64,000 nt of DNA from Treponema peruense (GTDB lineage Bacteria; Spirochaetota; Spirochaetia; Treponematales; Treponemataceae), in the NCBI RefSeq assembly GCF_016117655.1, contig NZ_CP064936.1, forward strand, positions 1,674,001-1,738,000, in the 5' to 3' direction. A program made the translations under genes and the position numbers. Of this stretch, positions 52,173 through 61,376 are shown one piece after another (position 1 is the first letter of the stretch; every line of letters starts with the position of its first letter). The notes beneath the pieces were generated by a model. It did no database searches, was not told the origin of the DNA, and saw only the letters and a list, made by a program, of their open reading frames with translations.

Positions 52173-54530
52173 TTATCTGTCTTCGCTCTGATTCTTGAGA
52201 CTGTCACCGATTGTGTAGGCACCGTCATCATCATTGCTTGAAGACATGTACTGTGAAAGTTCAGCACGAGCCTGAGCCTTCTTGTATTCCTTTACAGAGA
52301 AAGCAACTCTTTCTTTGTCTACGTCGATAGATACAACATAAACATTTACTTTGTCGCCAACGTTGTATTTCTTTACAGCTTCTTCGAATGGAACATCGCG
52401 GTCATCGCTAAGGTTTGCCTTGTTTACAAGACCTTCGATTCCGTTCGGAGCCTTTACAAAGATTCCAAAGTCATTGATTGAAGTAACTTCACCTTCAAAA
52501 GTGTCTCCAACCTTGTACTCAGCTGCAAATGCCTTCCAAGGATTGTCTGTAAGTTGCTTTACACCAACGCGGATTCTGTGGTTTTCAAGATCACACTCTG
52601 TTACTACAACATCGAGTTCCTGGTCAACCTTAATCTCGCTTCCCGGATGCTTGATTCTCTTTGTCCATGAAAGATCTTCGCCAGAAAGGAATGCATCAAT
52701 ACCTTCTTCAAGCTGAACAAAAGCACCGCTGTTTGTAATCTTTACAACTTTTCCCTTAAGTTTGGTTCCAACCGGATACTTGTCAGCAATTGTGTCCCAC
52801 GGATTGTCTGTAACCTGCTTGAGTCCGAGAGAAACGCGGCCGGCCTGAATATCATATCCGAGGATCATGCATTCTACTTCATCACCCTCTTTTACCATAT
52901 CAGACGGCTTGTTGATCTTCTTTGTCCAGCTGAATTCAGAAATATGGGCAAGACCTTCAATTCCTTCTTCAAGTTCAATAAATGCACCGAAGTCAGTAAG
53001 TTTTGTTACCTTACCCTTTACGATGTCATTTACATGATACTTTTCTTCGAAGTGTACCCAAGGATCTTCTGCAAAATGCTTGAGAGAAAGATTGATTCTC
53101 TTTCCTTCCGGATCAAGTTTTACTACCTTGAGTTCAATTTCCTGTCCCTTCTTAACGAAATCCTTAGGGCGTGTAACATGTCCCCAGCTCATGTCGTTAA
53201 TATGAAGAAGACCGTCAAATCCGCCAAGATCAATAAAAGCACCGAAACTTGTAAATGACTTTACAGTTCCCTTTACAGTATCACCAATCTTTACTTCGTT
53301 AAAGAATTTATCACGATTTACGTCAATCTGCTCTTCAAGATACTTGCGGCGATTAACAACTACATTTCTTTTTCCGTTGCTGTAGAGGCGCTCTACATAG
53401 AACTTAGACTTAACGCCGATAAGTTTTTCTTCCTTCTCGACTTTCTGGCTGTCTGACTGGCTGATTGGGAGGAATGCACTGATTCCGCCACCAAGATTAA
53501 CCATGTATCCGCCCTTTGTAACAGAAGAGATTGTTCCGTCTACAGGACGCTTTTCGTCAAACGCAACTTTAAATTCTTCCCAAAGGCGCTTTTCGTCGGC
53601 CTTTACCTTAGATACCTCAGGTCCGTTCTTTCCGAACTGATTAACGAGGTAAACTGTAATTACATCGCCAACCTTAGGCAGTTCACCGGCAAATTCAGAT
53701 ACAGGAATTTTTCCTTCTGACTTGCAGTTAACGTCTACGAAAACCGTATCATCTGTAACCTGAACAACTGTTCCCTGTACGTTAGATCCGTTTTCAACCG
53801 GCTCCATTTTGTTGATAGATGCTTCTAATTGTGTGTAGATGCTGTCGGAGCCATGGGCACCATTCTGTTCCACTTCCTTCTGTTCCATAGTAAACCCTTT
53901 TGATTTGATTTTGTTTTCGATTATCTCACAAACATCATTTATGGTCAAGTCTGAAGTATCAATATATACGGCATCGGGACTTTTTTTTAGAGAACCTTCG
54001 GCTTTGTTTCTGTCCATTTCATCGCGTTTGAGTATAGAAGCCTTTATTTCTTCCAGTGACAGGTTGCTGACTCCCTGGTCAAAGCGTCTTTTTGCCTGAA
54101 CATCAATACTTGCATCAAGATAAAATTTGAATTCAGCATCGGGAAAAACGACCGTAGTCATATCCCTGCCCTCGCAGATTACGCTAAGGCTTTTTACAAT
54201 CGTGCGCATTCTGTCATTGACCAGATGCCTTAACGGAACAACAGATGAAACTTTTGAAACGGATGAATCTATTCTGTCCTGGTGAAGAACATCGTCCACA
54301 TCCTTTCCGTTAAGAATCATCCTGGCGTTTACATAATCAAGTTTCTGACGGCCGGCAAAATCTGTTACAGCCTTTGTATCATCAAGATCAATGCCTGCAT
54401 CCAGAAGAGCCAGCGTAAGAGCGCGGTAAAAACTTCCGCTGTTAAGGTAAACTATACCAAGATCCGCTGCTACTGCATGTGCTACCGTACTTTTTCCTGT
54501 TCCTGCAGGACCGTCTATTGCAATTACCAT
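52173..54530 (-). CDS. Cytidylate kinase fused to ribosomal protein S1
   Basis: A 785-residue fusion. Residues 1-215 are CMP kinase (P-loop IDGPAGTGKST, EGRDMTTVVFPDAEFKFYLDA), which makes CDP/dCDP. Residues 225-770 are ribosomal S1 with six OB repeats: typical sequences are GGFDGLLHINDMSWGHV, EGIEGLAHISEFSWT, EGIDAFLSGEDLSWT and NGIEGLVNKANLSDD. In many bacteria cmk and rpsA are neighbours, and the fused form is known from treponemes. An internal ATG with its own SD can yield separate S1. GAGG precedes the start. Confidence 0.95.
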   Translation of the reverse strand: MVIAIDGPAGTGKSTVAHAVAADLGIVYLNSGSFYRALTLALLDAGIDLDDTKAVTDFAGRQKLDYVNARMILNGKDVDDVLHQDRIDSSVSKVSSVVPLRHLVNDRMRTIVKSLSVICEGRDMTTVVFPDAEFKFYLDASIDVQAKRRFDQGVSNLSLEEIKASILKRDEMDRNKAEGSLKKSPDAVYIDTSDLTINDVCEIIENKIKSKGFTMEQKEVEQNGAHGSDSIYTQLEASINKMEPVENGSNVQGTVVQVTDDTVFVDVNCKSEGKIPVSEFAGELPKVGDVITVYLVNQFGKNGPEVSKVKADEKRLWEEFKVAFDEKRPVDGTISSVTKGGYMVNLGGGISAFLPISQSDSQKVEKEEKLIGVKSKFYVERLYSNGKRNVVVNRRKYLEEQIDVNRDKFFNEVKIGDTVKGTVKSFTSFGAFIDLGGFDGLLHINDMSWGHVTRPKDFVKKGQEIELKVVKLDPEGKRINLSLKHFAEDPWVHFEEKYHVNDIVKGKVTKLTDFGAFIELEEGIEGLAHISEFSWTKKINKPSDMVKEGDEVECMILGYDIQAGRVSLGLKQVTDNPWDTIADKYPVGTKLKGKVVKITNSGAFVQLEEGIDAFLSGEDLSWTKRIKHPGSEIKVDQELDVVVTECDLENHRIRVGVKQLTDNPWKAFAAEYKVGDTFEGEVTSINDFGIFVKAPNGIEGLVNKANLSDDRDVPFEEAVKKYNVGDKVNVYVVSIDVDKERVAFSVKEYKKAQARAELSQYMSSSNDDDGAYTIGDSLKNQSEDR
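53886..53901 (-). promoter_or_regulatory. Internal SD and ATG at the start of the S1 part
   Basis: Reverse strand AAAAGGG, 6 bases, ATG (53888-53886), in frame with the fusion. Initiation here would give a 571-residue stand-alone S1 beginning MEQKEVEQ. Confidence 0.5.
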
Positions 54531-54543
54531 AAAAACCTCACAA

Positions 54544-55272
54544 TTATCTTTGGCGGCAGAGTTTCAGAAGTGCCGCAACTTCTTCGGAAGAAAGATCCCT
54601 GAACTGACCGAACTGAAGATCCCCTACCCCGACACAGCCTATTCTTATGCGCATAAGCCGTTTAATGCCTATTTCACAGGATTCAAACACACGCCTGATT
54701 TCACGGTTTTTTCCTTCGACAAGAATTACCCTCATGCGGCGCGCGTTAAGTTCTTCTGCATATTTGCATTTGTAAAATACGTTGTCTATGCGGATTCCGT
54801 CCATAAAACGCTCTGCCAGGTCTCTTGGAAGAGGTGAACTTGAATCTACAATATATTCTTTTTCGAGTTCTGCGGAAGGATGTGAAAGGCGTGCGGCAAA
54901 TTCACCGTCGTTTGTAAAAATAATGAGTCCGCTCGAAAACATATCAAGGCGACCGACATTGTACAGACGCTCTGTATAAGCTTCTTTAAGAAGATCAGAA
55001 GCAACGGCACGGCCTTTTTCATCAGAAAGCGAGCAGACATAACCTGAAGGCTTGTTCAAAAGAACGTATCTCTTTTTTTCTTCGATAAAAATCTGTTTGC
55101 CGTCGACACAGACACAGTCTTTTTCAGAAACTTTTGTTCCGAGTTCCGTAACAGAAGCGCCGTTAACCGTTACCCGACCGGAAGTAATTATTTCTTCGCT
55201 TGCACGGCGGCTGGCAACACCACAGCGCGCCATAAAAAGTTGAAGTCTTATTTCGTCATTATCAGCGGGCAA
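54544..55272 (-). CDS. RluB/RsuA-family rRNA pseudouridine synthase
   Basis: Isomerises uridine in rRNA. The S4 RNA-binding domain is at the N-terminus (RLQLFMARCGVASRRASEEII) and the catalytic aspartate lies in NVGRLDMFSSGLIIFTNDG. KNREIRRVFE is the family C-terminal motif. TTG 55272 is taken as start because GAGAGG lies 7 bases upstream and the S4 domain would otherwise be truncated. This gives 242 residues and overlaps scpB by 11 bases. RluB (23S U2605) is the best guess. Confidence 0.88.
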   Translation of the reverse strand: MPADNDEIRLQLFMARCGVASRRASEEIITSGRVTVNGASVTELGTKVSEKDCVCVDGKQIFIEEKKRYVLLNKPSGYVCSLSDEKGRAVASDLLKEAYTERLYNVGRLDMFSSGLIIFTNDGEFAARLSHPSAELEKEYIVDSSSPLPRDLAERFMDGIRIDNVFYKCKYAEELNARRMRVILVEGKNREIRRVFESCEIGIKRLMRIRIGCVGVGDLQFGQFRDLSSEEVAALLKLCRQR

Positions 55273-55942
55273 GTTCAAACCTCTCGCTTTCTTTCTCGTC
55301 AAGCTGCGGCAGATCCGCAATACTCTGGAGGTGGAAGAATTCCAGGAATTCCTTTGTTGTTCCGTACATAACCGGTTTTCCGGGTACATCCTTTTTTCCG
55401 ACTTCTTTGATAAATTTGCGCTCAAGAAGAACACGCATCATATTGTCTGCATTTACGTGGCGTATACTTTCAATTTCTGCACGTGTTACAGGCTGGCTGT
55501 ATGCAATAATTGAAAGTGTTTCGATAGCAGCCTTACTGAGACGGCCTTCGTTCTTTTTGCCATAGCGCTCTTTTACGAGATCAAAGCTTTCTTTTTTTGG
55601 GGTGAGCATCCAGCCGCCGATTATCTGTGAAAGTTCAATTCCGCTGTCAAGACAGGCATATTTGTCCCTAAGCCTTGAAAGACATTCTTCCACAACATCA
55701 GGAGCAAGCCTGGTAATTTTTGACAGAACTTCGGTAGTCTGCGGCTCACTTTCCAAAAAGAGCACTGCTTCTACCAGGGCAACTTCGCTGTCAAGATTCA
55801 AGTCGGTACGGCGCGTATCTTCCTGAGCCGCATCTTCTGAATAACCGGATGTTCCTGCTGTTTCAGGGGATGTATCTGTCATTCCTTCGAATTCATTTTC
55901 GCCGGCATTTTCGTTTTCTATGCCGCCTGCTGCTTCCTGCAT
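55262..55942 (-). CDS. scpB: Segregation and condensation protein ScpB
   Basis: Subunit of the Smc-ScpAB condensin-like complex. Two winged-helix domains are seen (about 45-125 and 130-205), with AALVEAVLFLESEP-like start, KAAIETLSIIAYSQPVTRAEIE and a GKPVMYGTTKEFLEFF end. Residues 1-45 are an acidic extension. The start has GGAG 10 bases upstream and overlaps scpA by 25 bases. Confidence 0.93.
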   Translation of the reverse strand: MQEAAGGIENENAGENEFEGMTDTSPETAGTSGYSEDAAQEDTRRTDLNLDSEVALVEAVLFLESEPQTTEVLSKITRLAPDVVEECLSRLRDKYACLDSGIELSQIIGGWMLTPKKESFDLVKERYGKKNEGRLSKAAIETLSIIAYSQPVTRAEIESIRHVNADNMMRVLLERKFIKEVGKKDVPGKPVMYGTTKEFLEFFHLQSIADLPQLDEKESERFELAR

Positions 55943-56679
55943 ATCTTTATGTCTCCAAACATTCTGTTTTGATATATATCTGCCATTTTAAGTTTTACTG
56001 CCTCAAGTATAGCCATAAAGGCGCATACAACATCGAGTTCGTTTCCACGGCGCGTAATAAGTTCCGTAAACATACATTCGCCTTTTTTTTCAAGAAGCTC
56101 ATTCATAAGTGCTATCTTTTCATTGGGCGTAATATCTTCGGGAGGCGTAAGTATACGCTCATCAGGATTCAGATTTGTAAGATTCCTGAAAATCTTCTGC
56201 ATATCCTGAAGAAGTCCCCATGTATCCATTTTTTCCCACTGGGATGCATCTTCTTCGAACGGAAGAATTCTTTCTATTTTCTTGCGTTCAAAACTCCACT
56301 CGCTCTGTTCTTCCTGTTCTTCCATAAGGGCAGAAAGTTTTTTAAAGCGCTGGTATTCAATAAGCTGTTCCACAAGTTCCTGGCGCGGATCTTCCATACT
56401 TTCGTCGTCATCATAGGACACTTCAACCGGAAGAAGCATTCTGCTTTTTATGCATACAAGTTTTGCAGCCCAAAGATAAAATTCCGTAAGATCCTGAAGA
56501 TCTACTTCAACGGCATAATCCAGATAATTCTGGAACTGCTCCGTAATCTCGGCAATGGGAATATCATAGATATTGATCTTATTCTCGCGGATAAGACTCC
56601 AAAGGAGATCGAGGGGACCTTCAAAAGGACCTGCCACAAATTTTTTCTGCTCTGAAACCTGTTCCTGAACCTGCTCCAT
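55918..56679 (-). CDS. scpA: Segregation and condensation protein ScpA
   Basis: Kleisin that bridges the Smc heads. The N-terminal signature is FEGPLDLLWSLIRENKINIYDIPIA and the C-terminal winged helix is near 190-240. It has 253 residues. The Glu-rich middle is typical. Its stop overlaps scpB and its start lies 12 bases after folK. Confidence 0.93.
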   Translation of the reverse strand: MEQVQEQVSEQKKFVAGPFEGPLDLLWSLIRENKINIYDIPIAEITEQFQNYLDYAVEVDLQDLTEFYLWAAKLVCIKSRMLLPVEVSYDDDESMEDPRQELVEQLIEYQRFKKLSALMEEQEEQSEWSFERKKIERILPFEEDASQWEKMDTWGLLQDMQKIFRNLTNLNPDERILTPPEDITPNEKIALMNELLEKKGECMFTELITRRGNELDVVCAFMAILEAVKLKMADIYQNRMFGDIKICRKQQAA

Positions 56680-56691
56680 ATTCTGCCTCTT

Positions 56692-57243
56692 TTAAAAACG
56701 GAAATCCGCACTGTCCAAAATCTTTTCAATCCCCTGGCCGGCCAGAAGGGAAAGACTTTTTTCTACATATGCGGCATCATAAGGAAGCCCGCACAAATAC
56801 GAACTTCCGCCTTCTTTTACATCGGCACATTCCATAAAAATATCAAGCAAAGGCTTAAGAACAAATGCCCTTTCGCCGAATTTTTCGTGCGGAACAACAA
56901 GATCAGCCTCATTTATTCTGCAAAAGCCAAAAAGTTCTATATCTATATCAAGTGTCCGCGGTCCGTTTCTGATTTCAAGCGTCCTGTCTCTGCCAAACCG
57001 GGCCTCGACAATATGAATTTTGTCCAAAAGCCGGTGCGGGGAAAGGTCAGTTTCAGCACAGACAACCATGTTCAGAAAGTCATTCTGGTTTTCATAATAC
57101 ATGGCTTTTGTCCTGTAGACACCGGACCAGGAGCGTATGTTTACAAAGCCAGACAGAGCCCTGCAGGCACCCGAAAGAATCTGCATTGATGTCAGATCTT
57201 CAGAATCCCTGTTGGAACCCAGTCCGAGTACAACAGTTTCCAT
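56692..57243 (-). CDS. folK: HPPK (dihydropterin pyrophosphokinase)
   Basis: Transfers pyrophosphate from ATP to 6-hydroxymethyl-7,8-dihydropterin in folate synthesis. Signatures: GLGSNRDSEDL at the start, NDFLNMVV, and the metal-binding GPRTLDIDIELFG. A 183-residue product from ATG 57243, 5 bases after the recA stop. FolB/FolP are not in the window. Confidence 0.93.
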   Translation of the reverse strand: METVVLGLGSNRDSEDLTSMQILSGACRALSGFVNIRSWSGVYRTKAMYYENQNDFLNMVVCAETDLSPHRLLDKIHIVEARFGRDRTLEIRNGPRTLDIDIELFGFCRINEADLVVPHEKFGERAFVLKPLLDIFMECADVKEGGSSYLCGLPYDAAYVEKSLSLLAGQGIEKILDSADFRF

Positions 57244-57248
57244 TTCTG

Positions 57249-58532
57249 TCAAAACAGCTCTTCAGGAACAGGCTTGTCAGAAGCAGCTGCTTTTGCAAGT
57301 GAAGCCGTCTTTGACGAAGTTTTTGAAGCCTTTGCCTCTTCTTTTTCTGATTCAACTGCTACTGTCGGTGCGGCCGGAGTTTCAGATTCTTTCTGTTCAG
57401 GAGAAGAGAATCCTGTTCCGACTCCAAGAGAACGCATTTTCATTTCATAGTCACGTATTTGCTGTTCGGTAACAACTTCGCCTTCTTTTGTTCTGAGCAC
57501 CTGTCCGGGGAAAATCTTTTCTCTTATAGTATGCTCAAGTTCAAGCCTGTAGTCGGGATTGTTCTCTATATAGGCAACAGCGTTTTCCTTTCCCTGTCCT
57601 ACTTTTTCGGAACCACGTGTATACCATGCACCGCGCTTGTCAATAAGACCGTGCTTTACAGCTGAATCAAGAATGGACGCACTTGAAGAAACGCCCTTTC
57701 CGAAATAAATGTCGAGTTCAACCTTTCTGAAAGGCGGCGCAACCTTATTCTTTACGACCTTTACCTTTACACGGTTTCCTACGGCATCATCATCGCCCTT
57801 GCCGCCTATAGACTCTACTCTGCGTATTTCGAGACGTACAGATGAATAGAACTTAAGGGCATTACCGCCGGTTGTTGTCTCGGGGTTTCCGAACATAACA
57901 CCGATCTTCATACGGATCTGGTTTATAAAGACAACAATACATTTGCTTTTTCCTACAATAGCCGTAAGTTTGCGAAGAGCCTGGCTCATAAGACGTGCCT
58001 GCAGTCCCATGACAGAATCACCCATTTCACCTTCGATTTCTTTCTGCGGGGTAAGGGCTGCAACACTGTCCACGACAATAATATCGACGGCACCGGAACG
58101 TACAAGATTCTCACAGATTTCAAGAGCCTGTTCTCCTGTGTCTGGCTGGGAAACCCAGAGTTCATCTATGTTAACACCCAGATTTTTTGCATATACAGGA
58201 TCCAGTGCATGCTCGGCATCAATAAAAGCCGCTATTCCACCGAGTTTCTGCGCTTCTGCAACTGCATGGAGGGCAAGAGTCGTCTTTCCTGAAGATTCAG
58301 GGCCGTACATCTCGATGATTCTTCCGCGGGGATATCCTCCGATTCCCAGAGCCTCGTCCAAAAGAATGGAACCCGAAGGTACAACATCAATTGAAGCCGT
58401 GTCAGTCTTTGTACCCAGTTTCATAAGGGAACCTGTACCGAACTGCTTTTCTATCTGAAGACGAGCAGCCTCCAGAGCCTTCATTTTTTCCGACATTTCA
58501 GCCGAATTTTTTTCTTCTACTGCCTTTGCCAT
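57249..58532 (-). CDS. recA: Recombinase RecA
   Basis: Strand-exchange ATPase for homologous recombination and SOS signalling. Walker [10 protein letters not shown] is at residues 77-85, Walker B at [11 protein letters not shown], the L1/L2 regions at [17 protein letters not shown] and [26 protein letters not shown]. The C-terminal 75 residues are longer than usual and Ala/Ser/Lys-rich, with an acidic end. ATG 58532 has GGAGG 9 bases upstream. It heads recA-folK-scpA-scpB-rluB-cmk/rpsA. Confidence 0.98.
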   Translation of the reverse strand: MAKAVEEKNSAEMSEKMKALEAARLQIEKQFGTGSLMKLGTKTDTASIDVVPSGSILLDEALGIGGYPRGRIIEMYGPESSGKTTLALHAVAEAQKLGGIAAFIDAEHALDPVYAKNLGVNIDELWVSQPDTGEQALEICENLVRSGAVDIIVVDSVAALTPQKEIEGEMGDSVMGLQARLMSQALRKLTAIVGKSKCIVVFINQIRMKIGVMFGNPETTTGGNALKFYSSVRLEIRRVESIGGKGDDDAVGNRVKVKVVKNKVAPPFRKVELDIYFGKGVSSSASILDSAVKHGLIDKRGAWYTRGSEKVGQGKENAVAYIENNPDYRLELEHTIREKIFPGQVLRTKEGEVVTEQQIRDYEMKMRSLGVGTGFSSPEQKESETPAAPTVAVESEKEEAKASKTSSKTASLAKAAASDKPVPEELF

Positions 58533-58634
58533 ACAGCGGGGCCTCCAACAAATAAAGTGCTTGGCGTCAATATACACCTACACTTTAAATAGACTCTGTT
58601 TTTATCTTTAAGCAAAAATTCTGATAAAAAATGC

Positions 58635-58664
58635 ATTATATAAAAAATACAATTAATTTGTATT
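58635..58664 (-). promoter_or_regulatory. -10 box and inverted repeat upstream of recA
   Basis: Reverse strand TATAAT (58635-58640). Just upstream AATACAA-TTAAT-TTGTATT (58646-58664) is a perfect 7-5-7 dyad in the spacer/-35 region. It is a candidate repressor site. It does not match the Leptospira LexA box TTTGN5CAAA or the Bacillus SOS box. Confidence 0.45.
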
Positions 58665-58719
58665 GTATCAAAAAATAAAAGTTTAATAAAGTAGGCTGTT
58701 TGCAAAAAATTCAATGCAA

Positions 58720-59835
58720 TTATTTGAGCGCAGAACCTTTAAGCGGCTGGTAAATTGCACGGCCCGAAAGAACTGCCTCATCTTCTGAAACATCTATTTT
58801 TCCAAGAAATCTTACAGGCCTGGAGCCGTCAACGGAAGGAGCAGGAACAGAAGGGAACATAACTTTGACGCGTCCTGTTACAGTCTTTTTGTCTTCATAT
58901 CCTACAAGAAGATCACATGCCCAGCTTCCGTCAGAAAGTTCCGTGGCATTTGCTATGCGTCCTGACCAGGCAACATAAACATCTTTATAAAGAGCCGGGT
59001 CTGATGAAACCGTCAAAAAATCATAATTATCGTCAAGAGTGTCAAAAGTAGGCTCTTCAAGGTATGAAGCAAGAAGGGAAGCCTTGTGTTTTACCAAAGA
59101 AGAGGCATTGCTGCCCAAAAGACGGTTTATTTCTACCCTCGCAGCATTGTCCCTGTGTTCTGAAAAGAGTCTTACGGCAAGGTCATAGCATTCAACTATC
59201 TGCCGGGAATTCATCAGGTAATTTACGACTGTTCCCGACATATCAGAAAGAACGGGGTCTTTTTTTTCTGCGGAAGTAAGCTGCAGCATGGAAATGTCCA
59301 TTCTGTCCGAACCTGTATGTCTGCTTCGGGGATAGAATGCAAGTACAAAAACCGACACAACTATTCCGAGGAAAATTCCGCCAAGAATACAGTTTCTTAC
59401 GACATCGGGGTTTATTCCAAGAGGAGGATAAAATTTTTCTATTGAACCTGTATCTATCATTCCCCTTACGGCCGAAGAAACGTCTGTATTTTTGCGGATA
59501 AAATCTTTTGCCTCACGCACAATTCTGTTCTGCGGGTCAAGTTCCTGAACATCCAGATAATATTCCATGGCGGTTCTTGTATCCCCGCGCCTTAAAAAAA
59601 CGGCGGCTTGTCCCAAAAGAAGGTTTACGTCATTTATCCTGATGCGGCGTGCACGGCCAAAATACCCCATTGCGTTCCCCACGTCCCCTACATAAAGGCA
59701 GGCGGTTCCGAGCGTAACAAGGTATTCAAAGTCGTTTTCGTAAATATCAGAACGCGACTCCAGATACGTTATGGCAAGAGAAAATTTTCTGCGGCGCAAA
59801 AGGCTCTTGGCCAGTTCAAGGGAAGACCGGGCCAT
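58720..59835 (-). CDS. TPR protein with one membrane segment and exported domain
   Basis: A 371-residue protein. Residues 1-115 contain three TPR-like repeats, with two more before the membrane segment at about 150-172. The remaining 200 residues lie outside the cytoplasm and end in a beta-rich part (VTGRVKVMFPSVPAPSV, RPVRFLGKIDVSEDEAVLSG). No known enzyme motif. It is the last gene of the rpe unit, starting 2 bases after the lipoprotein stop. Confidence 0.65.
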   Translation of the reverse strand: MARSSLELAKSLLRRRKFSLAITYLESRSDIYENDFEYLVTLGTACLYVGDVGNAMGYFGRARRIRINDVNLLLGQAAVFLRRGDTRTAMEYYLDVQELDPQNRIVREAKDFIRKNTDVSSAVRGMIDTGSIEKFYPPLGINPDVVRNCILGGIFLGIVVSVFVLAFYPRSRHTGSDRMDISMLQLTSAEKKDPVLSDMSGTVVNYLMNSRQIVECYDLAVRLFSEHRDNAARVEINRLLGSNASSLVKHKASLLASYLEEPTFDTLDDNYDFLTVSSDPALYKDVYVAWSGRIANATELSDGSWACDLLVGYEDKKTVTGRVKVMFPSVPAPSVDGSRPVRFLGKIDVSEDEAVLSGRAIYQPLKGSALK

Positions 59836-59837
59836 TT

Positions 59838-61373
59838 TCAGCTTCCAAGCCTGAGCATTATGGAATCAAGCTCTTCATTGAGGCGTTTTATTTCTTCTGA
59901 ATCAACATCGGAACCGCTTTCTTCGAGCATCTGTATGCGGTCAATGAGATTCTGGATATATTCAGGGTCAATACTGCTGCCCGGTGTTTCAGGAACAGCG
60001 TCTTTCTGATCTTCCACTGATAAAACGGGAGCACTCTGTTGTGAATCTGCAGATTCTTCTGACGGTCTGGGTTCTTCTGTTGCTGCAGGTGTCTTCGGAA
60101 CTTTTTCTTCTGCGGCCGGAACTTTTGACCCCGGAGTCTGTGAGGGCAGCTGCTGTTCTGAAGAGGCGGATGTAGCTTCTTCCCTTCCAAAAAGCGTTTC
60201 TGCATAAGTCGGGGCAATTTCTTCTTTTTTAACAGGAATCGGTTCCGGAGTTACTGAAGGAACTGAGGGTTCTTTGACAGACGGTGATTTTCGGGACAGA
60301 ACGTCCTTGCCCTGTTCAAGGGATTTAAGGAAATTTTTTCCGGCAGGTTCGTTTCCGTCTGCTGCAACAGAAATATAGAATGTTACGGCCTGTGTTCTGA
60401 GCGGGTCAAGATAAAATTTTTCCCAGCAGATACAGACGCAGGAATTATTGTACGAAATAACTGAACTGAAGCTTTTGTCTTCGGTAACACTCGGATACCA
60501 TGACGGTGACTCAAAGGTCTGGTTATTACCGAGTGCAACTGTTTTTACCGGAGTTATGCCTTTTCCTGACAGCAGAAACTGAATGGCTGCAGAACTGTTT
60601 GAAGAACGCACCCAGAGATGTTCTGCCATATTCTGCAGTTCTGTTTCTGAATTGATGCGACTTCTTGCTGCAGTAGAAAAATGAGCAACTGTATTTTCGC
60701 CCAGGCTTGTGTCAAACACGGACTTTAGCTCAAAAGGCATATTTTTGCGGCTTAAATTGATTGTATAGACAGTTACGCGGACCATATCAACACGGGTAGA
60801 TTCAGGCACTGAAGGCAGAAAACTGAAGTCAAGGACGATCTGCGCCTTATTGTCTATTGTGTATGCCATCTGCGCGCCATAAGGGGTTCTGCGGGCTTCG
60901 CTTTTAACGCCGTTTTCTCTGTTGAGCCTGTATTCTTTTGAATCTATGCGCACAGAAAAATAAGTTGAATTAAAATAATCGTAGGAAGACAAAAGCGGAA
61001 CAGGGCTTCCTTTTTCGGGAATTGCGTAAATTCCAAAACTTCCGGTACTGCCAAAAAGTGAAATCTTTACGCCGTCGCGCTCTATGGAAAAATTTTTCTC
61101 GGGAATATAAGACCAGCCGGTATATTCGTCAACCTCTGTTTTGGAACCTTTTTTTGAAACACGTGCAGGAAGTTCACCCGAAACAGACGGTGCTTCACTT
61201 GCAGGCCGTACTACATTGCCGTTGGAATCGAGAACTACAGAAACTTCACTTTCCTTTGGCTTTTGGGAGGCATTTTTTTCTTTGTCAGGAGCAGCGCTTT
61301 TTTTTGTAGATGCACAGGAACAGACAGTAGCCGTCATCAAAGCGGCGACAATCAAATTAACGTACTTTTTCAT
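59838..61373 (-). CDS. Large lipoprotein with Pro/Glu/Ser-rich region
   Basis: A 511-residue protein with lipobox VCSC (Cys at about residue 20). Residues 75-360 form a beta-rich domain with no known family. Residues 365-470 are a low-complexity Pro/Glu/Ser linker, and the last 40 residues are a coiled coil (EEIKRLNEELDSIMLRL). The SD GGAGG lies within the end of the upstream gene. It is likely an envelope or periplasmic structural protein. Confidence 0.65.
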   Translation of the reverse strand: MKKYVNLIVAALMTATVCSCASTKKSAAPDKEKNASQKPKESEVSVVLDSNGNVVRPASEAPSVSGELPARVSKKGSKTEVDEYTGWSYIPEKNFSIERDGVKISLFGSTGSFGIYAIPEKGSPVPLLSSYDYFNSTYFSVRIDSKEYRLNRENGVKSEARRTPYGAQMAYTIDNKAQIVLDFSFLPSVPESTRVDMVRVTVYTINLSRKNMPFELKSVFDTSLGENTVAHFSTAARSRINSETELQNMAEHLWVRSSNSSAAIQFLLSGKGITPVKTVALGNNQTFESPSWYPSVTEDKSFSSVISYNNSCVCICWEKFYLDPLRTQAVTFYISVAADGNEPAGKNFLKSLEQGKDVLSRKSPSVKEPSVPSVTPEPIPVKKEEIAPTYAETLFGREEATSASSEQQLPSQTPGSKVPAAEEKVPKTPAATEEPRPSEESADSQQSAPVLSVEDQKDAVPETPGSSIDPEYIQNLIDRIQMLEESGSDVDSEEIKRLNEELDSIMLRLGS

Positions 61374-61376
61374 ATG

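Noticed and set aside
55849-56655. Forward 268-codon frame opposite scpA
   Set aside because: It is the antisense shadow of scpA; the encoded sequence is Phe/Lys/Arg-rich with no SD, while scpA on the other strand has clear homology.
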